In this document: piece after piece, positions 1 through 4,322 of the stretch | Layout: every line of letters starts with the position of its first letter | How positions within the stretch are numbered: position 1 is the stretch's first letter | Translations under genes and position numbers: made by a program | DNA from: an uncultured Chloroflexota bacterium | GTDB taxonomy: Bacteria > Chloroflexota > Anaerolineae > Anaerolineales > Villigracilaceae | DNA: 6,015 nt | Assembly (NCBI GenBank): GCA_903837815.1 | Contig: CAILWD010000523.1 | Span: 1 to 6,015 of the forward strand | Reading direction: 5' to 3' | The notes under the pieces: generated by a model | What the model was told of the DNA's origin: nothing | What the model saw: only the letters and a program-made list of their open reading frames with translations | Databases searched by the model: none

Positions 1-7
1 AATAGAC

Positions 8-2209
8 ATGCTGCTTTCAATGCTTGTGCTTTCCATACTTGCCCTATTCACCTATGGCATCCTGTATCGGGGACCGTATATCGGATTCGCATTTGGAAGC
101 GGGGACGGACGGGTTCTATCGATTTATACCCCAATCGGGGCATCCCTTGAAAGAAACGATGTCCTGGTCAAAGTTGGGGATGTTCTTTTCGCCGACTATA
201 AAAAAGACTCCAGACAGCCGCTCTTTGAGCAGGTTAAGGCGGGGGAGATCGTCGAAATTGTCGTCCTGCGAGATGGGAGCAAATTGACAATTCCGTGGAG
301 AATTCCCGGCTTCAACGACAAGGAATTCAATAACCGCGTCTTCAACATCTGGTGGCTCGCTTACATCTTTTGGCTCTTTGGCTCTCTCGGACAATTATTG
401 ATCCGCCCACGGGATGAACGCTCGCGGCTTTTCATCGCCGCAAACTATCTGGTTGCCCTGTGGTTGATCTTCGGCAGTTTTTCCGCCACCCACCTTTGGG
501 AAAGTTCGATCCTCTTGCGCGTCACCACCTGGCTGATGCCGCCCGTATTCCTGCACTTAAACTGGACGTTCCCCCGCCCATTCAGGGTGCTTCCGAAAAA
601 GGCATGGGCCATTCTTTACGCAATCTGCGCCCTGCCCGCGCTTGCCGAATTTGCGCAAGCGCCGCCCCGCAGTTTGTATATTCTCGCCTTTCTGGTCGCG
701 CTCATCGGAAGCATCGCCCTGGGCATCGTCCATTTCATCAAACAGACTGCCCAACGCCGCGACCTGTCCCTGCTTGCCTTTTCCGTCTCCATCGCTTTTA
801 TCCCTTCGATTGGGTTGAACATTCTACCCATGTTCGGATGGCCGCCCGAGATCGCCCCCGCCGGTCTCCCCTCCATGCCTTTCATCCCGCTGGGGTATTT
901 TTACATCATCTATCGCCGCCAATTGGGCGGGCTCGAAATGCGCGCCAACCGTCTCTTCACACTCTACGCCTACATGATCATTTTTGGAACAGCGGTTATT
1001 TTATATGTAACCCACCTCGGAGTCTTGAAACTGAGCGCAGAGAGATTGTACTTTCTGGGAAGCGTATATACCATCCTGACAACTCTTATCGCCATCACCG
1101 CCTTTCCCACCTTTCAAACTTTTGTAGACAGGAAATTTTTTGGGGTCAAACTTCCATACCAAAATCTACAAGAGATTTATTCCAGCCGCATCAACACAAC
1201 CACTTCCATCGCCGGTCTGCTGCAAGTTCTGGAGGGGGAAGTCTTCCCCAGCCTGCTGGTGCGCCAGTATGCCTTCATGCGGGCATCAAACGGGGAATTG
1301 AATATCCTCGCCGGAAAAAACATCGATGTAAAACAACTTTCGAGCAAGTGCAATATGGAGGAATTGACCGCGCTCGCAGGGACATTCATCTCCGAGGCTT
1401 TCCCCTGCGGTTGGATTCGCCTCATCCTCCCGCTCAAATTTGGCGACCGTTTCATCGGCTTCTGGCTTCTCGGACAGCGCGACCCCGACGACCATTATCC
1501 CCAGGCCGAAATCCCGGTCCTGCAATCTCTTGCCAACCAGACCGCCGTCGCGCTCAGCAACATCGAACACGCCGAGCAGGCGCGGAAAATGTACCAATCC
1601 GACATCGAGCGCAACGAAAAGGAACGCATTTTACTGGCAATGGAACTTCACGACAGCGTCCTCAATGAGCTTGCGGTCCTGAACAACAGCCTCGTGGAAA
1701 CAAATCCCCCGCCGCAGTTCCAAACCTCCTACGAGGAAGTTGTCCGCCGGCTGCGCGAGATCGTCGGCAATCTGCGCCCTCCCATGCTGATGTATGGGCT
1801 GGTTCCCGCCATCAACGAACTTGCCGACAACCTGATGGAACGCAGCGGCGACAAAGTGACGATCAAAGTGAACATTCTCGAAGGGGGTGGACGGCTGCCA
1901 CAAAACATGGAACAGCACCTGTTCCGCATTGTGCAGGAGGCTTGCGGAAACGCCCTGCGTCATGCCCAGGCAGAGAACATTCAAATCTCCGGCGAAATCG
2001 ACTCCGATATCGTAAACCTGGACATCGCGGATGATGGCAGTGGATTCAAACCGCAAGCCGAACTCGGAAACCTGATCGCCAACCGCCACTTCGGGCTGGC
2101 CGGGATGATGGAACGCGCCCGCCTGATCGGCGCGGAGATCAACATCAAGTCAAGTCCAGATTGGGGGACAAGGGTCCACATCGAGTGGATGGACAACACC
2201 GTAGAATAA
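8..2209 (+). CDS. ComP-like membrane sensor histidine kinase (PDZ-like / multi-TM / GAF-like / HisKA_3 / HATPase_c)
   Basis: Sensor kinase of the NarL/ComP class, expected to autophosphorylate on histidine at the inner face of the membrane and pass phosphate to a LuxR-type response regulator. A first hydrophobic segment (residues 1-20) is followed by a PDZ-like stretch (about 25-98, with GASLERNDVLVKVGD). About nine more hydrophobic helices lie between 112 and 370, then a GAF-like region (about 388-520). The HisKA_3 dimerisation helix has ERILLAMELHDS with phospho-acceptor His548 followed by Asp549, and an X-box near LRPPML. The HATPase_c domain shows the N-box Asn648 (EACGNALRHA), G1 box DDGSGF at 675-680 and G2 FGLAGM at 695-700, so all catalytic boxes are intact. 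The ATG at 8 is the first in the window, but the frame is open to the left edge and no ribosome site can be seen, so the true start may be further upstream. It is convergent with the deacetylase gene, 25 bases apart. The partner regulator is not in the window. Confidence 0.93.
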   Translation: MLLSMLVLSILALFTYGILYRGPYIGFAFGSGDGRVLSIYTPIGASLERNDVLVKVGDVLFADYKKDSRQPLFEQVKAGEIVEIVVLRDGSKLTIPWRIPGFNDKEFNNRVFNIWWLAYIFWLFGSLGQLLIRPRDERSRLFIAANYLVALWLIFGSFSATHLWESSILLRVTTWLMPPVFLHLNWTFPRPFRVLPKKAWAILYAICALPALAEFAQAPPRSLYILAFLVALIGSIALGIVHFIKQTAQRRDLSLLAFSVSIAFIPSIGLNILPMFGWPPEIAPAGLPSMPFIPLGYFYIIYRRQLGGLEMRANRLFTLYAYMIIFGTAVILYVTHLGVLKLSAERLYFLGSVYTILTTLIAITAFPTFQTFVDRKFFGVKLPYQNLQEIYSSRINTTTSIAGLLQVLEGEVFPSLLVRQYAFMRASNGELNILAGKNIDVKQLSSKCNMEELTALAGTFISEAFPCGWIRLILPLKFGDRFIGFWLLGQRDPDDHYPQAEIPVLQSLANQTAVALSNIEHAEQARKMYQSDIERNEKERILLAMELHDSVLNELAVLNNSLVETNPPPQFQTSYEEVVRRLREIVGNLRPPMLMYGLVPAINELADNLMERSGDKVTIKVNILEGGGRLPQNMEQHLFRIVQEACGNALRHAQAENIQISGEIDSDIVNLDIADDGSGFKPQAELGNLIANRHFGLAGMMERARLIGAEINIKSSPDWGTRVHIEWMDNTVE

Positions 2210-2234
2210 GAAACCATCCAATTACGCGGCTGCA

Positions 2235-3014
2235 TCAGGGCTTTTGCTCCAACCCGATCAACTGCGAGACAGTGACAAGGGTAAAGCCCCGGTTCTGCAA
2301 ATAGTCGATGACGGAGGGCAAAGCCTCGGCTGTGTGCCAGCCGCGCCCGTTGGCGTGCATGATGACGATGGAGCCTTTGCGGACTGTGCGCTGGATTTCG
2401 GCAAGAATGGTGGCGGAATCAAACTTCGGGTCGGGGTCGCCGGAGACGGAATCCCACAGGACGGTGTAAAGCCCATGTTCGGCGGTGACTTGCAAGGTCA
2501 GGTCGTTGTATTCTCCCGAAGGCGGACGGAAGAGCCGTGCCTGTCTCCCGGTTAACTGGAAGAGCGTCTCCTGCGTGGTTTGAAGTTCCTGCGACATTTC
2601 TTCGGCGGTCAGGGTGGTGAAGTCGGCGTGACTCCATGAGTGGTTGCCCAACTCGAATTTTGGATTTGCGGCGAGTGATTTCGTTTCGTCGGGGTGAGTC
2701 CGCATCCAGTCGCCGCCCATGAAAAAGGTGGCGGGAATATCGTAGCGCTGGAGAATTTCCACGATGGCGGCGTCGTACCCTGCGGGATATTGCGGGTCCT
2801 GACACAGGTCGAAGGTGAGCGCAACGTAGGGCTGAACCCAATCTCCGCTGGTGATGACTTCGGCGGGCGGCGTGGGCGAAACCCAGGGCTTGGGCGTCGG
2901 CGTGGAGGTGGGCGAGGGAGTCGACGTCAGCGTGGGCAGGGTCAGGACAAGAGTCGGCTGCGGCGCGCAGGCGGCAAGGAAGAGTAGAAACAGAAAAGGA
3001 ATCTTTTTGTTCAT
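2235..3014 (-). CDS. Polysaccharide deacetylase (NodB domain) lipoprotein
   Basis: Predicted extracytoplasmic carbohydrate esterase family 4 enzyme that removes acetyl (or a similar acyl) groups from a cell-wall or exopolysaccharide amino sugar; the substrate is unknown. Residues 1-15 form a lipoprotein signal (MNKK, hydrophobic core) with lipobox LAAC, lipidated Cys16. Residues 25-50 are a Thr/Ser/Pro-rich tether, coded by low-complexity DNA at 2865-2942. The NodB domain runs from about 62 to 255. Motif 1 is TFDLC (Asp69; the usual second Asp is Leu70), motif 2 is HSWSH (His125, His129), motif 3 is RPPSGEYND (Arg163), motif 4 lies around DSVSGDPD (188-195) and motif 5 is IVIMHANG (His220). 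The length of 259 residues is normal for the family. It starts 34 bases after the small ORF, in an apparent carD-smORF-deacetylase operon. No Shine-Dalgarno sequence precedes the ATG, but a TATAAT does. The function is secure at family level only. Confidence 0.93.
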   Translation of the reverse strand: MNKKIPFLFLLFLAACAPQPTLVLTLPTLTSTPSPTSTPTPKPWVSPTPPAEVITSGDWVQPYVALTFDLCQDPQYPAGYDAAIVEILQRYDIPATFFMGGDWMRTHPDETKSLAANPKFELGNHSWSHADFTTLTAEEMSQELQTTQETLFQLTGRQARLFRPPSGEYNDLTLQVTAEHGLYTVLWDSVSGDPDPKFDSATILAEIQRTVRKGSIVIMHANGRGWHTAEALPSVIDYLQNRGFTLVTVSQLIGLEQKP

Positions 3015-3021
3015 CCGACGA

Positions 3022-3027
3022 ATTATA
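3022..3027 (-). promoter_or_regulatory. Candidate -10 box for a leaderless deacetylase transcript
   Basis: A perfect TATAAT on the minus strand lies 7 bases before the deacetylase ATG (3014). Transcription would begin almost at the start codon, which would explain the missing Shine-Dalgarno sequence. No convincing -35 box is seen at 16-18 bases upstream, so this is a tentative internal promoter, additional to read-through from carD. Confidence 0.35.
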
Positions 3028-3048
3028 CATACCCCCTGCCAGCCGACG

Positions 3049-3210
3049 CTAACAAATGCAGAGATATACCCTTTCGCTGCGCGAACTGTATCCAGCGTAG
3101 ACGACTGTGCCGTTCATGCAATATTCCTTCAACATGATGAAACGACCATCCTCGCCAATCTGTTCGGCATAACTGGTTTTGCCTTTTGGCAGGTTCTTGA
3201 CCTTTTGCAT
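3049..3210 (-). CDS. Small hypothetical protein, 53 aa, between carD and the deacetylase
   Basis: Unrecognised small protein, shorter than a 60-residue cut-off. It begins MQKVKNLPKGKTSYAEQIG, contains EDGRFIMLKEYCMNGTVVYAGY and ends in RVYLCIC. It is basic at the N-terminus, has a Gly-Asp turn and alternating polar/hydrophobic residues suggesting beta strands, and carries three cysteines (31, 51, 53). There is no signal peptide or membrane helix. It is supported as a real gene by a GAGG ribosome site (3216-3219) 5 bases before the ATG. That site overlaps the carD stop codon, so only 7 bases separate the two genes and translational coupling is likely. The deacetylase follows after 34 bases. 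No function is assigned. The alternative is a chance ORF in a short intergenic gap, which the well-placed ribosome site makes less likely. Confidence 0.55.
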   Translation of the reverse strand: MQKVKNLPKGKTSYAEQIGEDGRFIMLKEYCMNGTVVYAGYSSRSERVYLCIC

Positions 3211-3217
3211 GGTTCCC

Positions 3218-3703
3218 TCAATTCGTTTTGACTGTCAGCAGCCGTTGCAGTTCGGTCTCGGCGTCGAGCGGGTTAACGGAAAGGCTGAAACTCCATTCGC
3301 CGATCAGGGTTTTTTTGACACGATTCATGAGGGCGCTGTCGTATTCGCTCCAGGTGCGGTGGTGGCGGTGGGCAGCGAGATCGCGAAGCACCCTGCACAT
3401 CGATTCGACACTGCCGTCCTCGAGCATTTCCAGCAATTGAAGGTTGCGCTGGCGGCGGTCGTCGAGGAGTTTTTCGGCTGGGTCTGACAGGGTTGCAAGT
3501 AGCCTGCGCAATTCTTCTGCGCTGACCGGGTAACGCAGGCGGCTGTTCAGGTTCTCGTCTGCGGGAACCCAGATGGTCAACTCTTTCAGTTGAACCATGT
3601 AATACAGGGCGGTCTTGTTGTTGTTCATCCGTTCTTCGATGGCAAGCACTTGCCCAAGTCCATGGGTGCGGTGCATAACCCAATCGCCAATTTGAAATCC
3701 CAT
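3218..3703 (-). CDS. CarD/CdnL-family transcriptional regulator
   Basis: RNA polymerase-binding regulator of 161 residues, the usual length for CarD/CdnL. In known members the N-terminal Tudor-like domain binds the beta subunit and the C-terminal helical domain stabilises the open promoter complex. Residues 1-60 match the CarD_TRCF domain (IGDWVMHRTHGLGQVLAIEE, then WVPADENL). Residues 80-155 match the helical domain (RRQRNL, then RVLRDLAAH, then MNRVKKTLIGEW, then DAETEL). By alignment from memory to mycobacterial CarD, the conserved wedge tryptophan is replaced by leucine near residue 80. The start at 3703 is chosen because AAGGAG lies 5 bases upstream and the domain begins there. A 27-codon upstream extension to 3784 reads through a hairpin and the promoter and is not coding. 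It heads the minus-strand cluster with the small ORF and deacetylase. CarD copies are often essential; whether this is the only copy cannot be told. Confidence 0.92.
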   Translation of the reverse strand: MGFQIGDWVMHRTHGLGQVLAIEERMNNNKTALYYMVQLKELTIWVPADENLNSRLRYPVSAEELRRLLATLSDPAEKLLDDRRQRNLQLLEMLEDGSVESMCRVLRDLAAHRHHRTWSEYDSALMNRVKKTLIGEWSFSLSVNPLDAETELQRLLTVKTN

Positions 3704-3708
3704 AATTG

Positions 3709-3714
3709 CTCCTT
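3709..3714 (-). promoter_or_regulatory. carD ribosome binding site
   Basis: AAGGAG on the minus strand, 5 bases before the ATG at 3703. It decides the carD start against the longer in-frame ATG at 3784, which has no such site. Confidence 0.85.
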
Positions 3715-3728
3715 GATTAAAATAAAGA

Positions 3729-3752
3729 CGCCAGCCCGCAAAAGGGCTGGCG
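3729..3752 (-). terminator. Terminator-like hairpin in the carD leader
   Basis: A perfect 9-bp stem (CGCCAGCCC / GGGCTGGCG) with a 6-base loop. On the minus strand it is followed by TCTTTATTTT, the form of an intrinsic terminator; the plus-strand side is not T-rich. It lies only about 25 bases before the carD start, between the predicted carD promoter and its ribosome site. It must therefore be read through (attenuator or 5' stabilising hairpin), or it is the old terminator of the decayed gene ending at 3784. Confidence 0.7.
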
Positions 3753-3782
3753 CTATACGTCCGTCGTTTTGTGTTGTACTTC

Positions 3783-3791
3783 ATTATATCA
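3783..3791 (-). promoter_or_regulatory. Predicted carD promoter (extended -10)
   Basis: TGATATAAT on the minus strand is a full extended -10 element (TGnTATAAT) with a perfect TATAAT at 3783-3788. Transcription would start near 3776, giving a leader of about 73 bases that contains the hairpin. No good -35 box is present at the right distance, which is common for extended -10 promoters. The element overlaps the stop codon of the upstream minus-strand reading frame. Confidence 0.5.
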
Positions 3792-3972
3792 TTTCAATCT
3801 GCCGGTAACCGGTTGGTAATGTTCCAGACCATTGGTCAATACACACGATTATTTTATCCAAATTATCCCTTTCCCAAAATACGACTGCGTCATGCGCAAA
3901 GACTTCCCATATCGCGCTCATTGCCAATGAAGCGAGAAGTTCGTGATCGAGTCCGCGCAGGAATTCAAAGTT
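3784..3972 (-). pseudogene. Probable decayed gene fragment upstream of carD
   Basis: A minus-strand frame of 62 sense codons from an in-frame TAA (3973-3975) to TAA (3784-3786). It reads like real protein: FLRGLDHELLASLAMSAIWE, then DAVVFWERDNLDKIIVCIDQ, then WSGTLPTGYRQIEMI. First codon positions are rich in G, as expected of coding DNA. It has no ATG with a ribosome site at its head; the first in-frame ATG (3921) is internal. The same frame, beyond two stops at 3973-3981, stays open up to 4164 and contains FDNRGKYLLHDRSKVRGW. I do not recognise the family. The best reading is the C-terminal remains of a gene interrupted by stops; a short live gene or chance cannot be excluded. Transcription toward carD puts the hairpin at 3729-3752 where its terminator would be. 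Confidence 0.35.
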
Positions 3973-4090
3973 TTATAATCATTTGAGCAAGGCATGAGAG
4001 GCGATTGGCGGCCACAATCCGTGGTTTATAAATAAATTGCGCCGCCAACCCCTGACTTTGCTACGGTCATGCAATAAGTATTTCCCCCTA

Positions 4091-4119
4091 TTGTCAAAAA
4101 GAATAACAGGATTTATTCT
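4091..4119 (+). promoter_or_regulatory. Candidate sigma-70 promoter for the PAS kinase
   Basis: TTGTCA (4091-4096; five of six consensus bases) and TATTCT (4114-4119; four of six) are separated by exactly 17 bases. Transcription would start near 4126, leaving a leader of about 200 bases before the kinase ATG at 4323. Confidence 0.45.
4100..4119. repeat. Inverted repeat overlapping the kinase promoter spacer and -10
   Basis: AGAATAA (4100-4106) and TTATTCT (4113-4119) are perfect reverse complements, 6 bases apart. The right arm contains the proposed -10 box. This is the position expected for a repressor operator, but the arms are short and AT-rich, so chance is possible. Confidence 0.35.
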
Positions 4120-4166
4120 AGGAATATAAATACCCCTTTTGTCGATTTCGAAGTACTCTGCCGTTT

Positions 4167-4280
4167 ATGATGTTAGGGTATGAAAAGGATGGTAAATTGG
4201 ATGTCTACAAGGCAAAGTTGCAAGAAGGTTGGAGTTCACTGTTCGAGAAATTGAGCCACCCAAGTGTTTTTAGCCAGTAA
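4167..4280 (+). CDS. Doubtful 37-aa ORF in the kinase leader
   Basis: An open frame beginning MMLGYEKDGKLDVYKAKLQE and ending HPSVFSQ, lying between the proposed promoter and the kinase. The middle part could form an amphipathic helix. No ribosome site precedes the double ATG; an AAAGGA (4184-4189) would instead suit an in-frame TTG at 4197. It could be a leader peptide, a gene remnant or chance. No known family is recognised. Confidence 0.22.
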   Translation: MMLGYEKDGKLDVYKAKLQEGWSSLFEKLSHPSVFSQ

Positions 4281-4308
4281 CAAATAGATATCCATTGAGT
4301 AATGGATC

Positions 4309-4314
4309 GAGGAG
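4309..4314 (+). promoter_or_regulatory. PAS-kinase ribosome binding site
   Basis: GAGGAG lies 8 bases before the ATG at 4323. Two other in-frame ATGs exist: 4317 is only 2 bases from this site, and 4302 has no site of its own, so 4323 is preferred. Confidence 0.75.
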
Positions 4315-4322
4315 TAATGAGC

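Larger units (their letters stand above)
3785..4322. other. AT-richer gap between divergent carD and PAS-kinase genes
   Basis: About 540 bases with no confident intact gene, visibly AT-richer than the flanking coding sequence. It holds the remains of a minus-strand reading frame (3784-3972 and weakly to 4164), palindromes near the carD promoter, a stem-forming inverted repeat (TTGGCGGC at 4005-4012 with GCCGCCAA at 4041-4048), a candidate kinase promoter near 4091-4119, and a 37-codon plus-strand ORF of doubtful status. No tRNA, CRISPR repeat or insertion-sequence end was seen. Confidence 0.6.

Noticed and set aside
460..1668. 402-codon plus-strand frame overlapping the first kinase
   Set aside because: It is rich in Arg, Pro and His with no domain pattern; it is an out-of-frame shadow of the GC-rich kinase gene.
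1631..2089. 152-codon minus-strand frame opposite the HisKA_3/HATPase region
   Set aside because: Antisense shadow; the plus strand carries all kinase boxes in the correct order.
2210..2234. Possible bidirectional terminator between the convergent kinase and deacetylase genes
   Set aside because: Only 25 bases, with no stem of useful length and no T-run on either strand.
2865..2942. Repetitive GC-rich tract resembling a tandem repeat
   Set aside because: It encodes the Thr/Ser/Pro tether of the lipoprotein; the repetitiveness follows from the amino-acid bias and there is no exact repeat unit.
2419..3030. 203-codon minus-strand frame overlapping the deacetylase
   Set aside because: Arg/His/Ala-rich frame-shifted shadow; the true frame has the lipobox and NodB motifs.
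3704..3784. 27-codon N-terminal extension of CarD
   Set aside because: It would translate the hairpin and promoter, and the strong ribosome site and the start of the CarD domain fix the ATG at 3703.
4072..4093. CAATA / TATTG inverted repeat near the kinase -35 box
   Set aside because: Arms of only 5 AT-rich bases with a 12-base gap are expected by chance.
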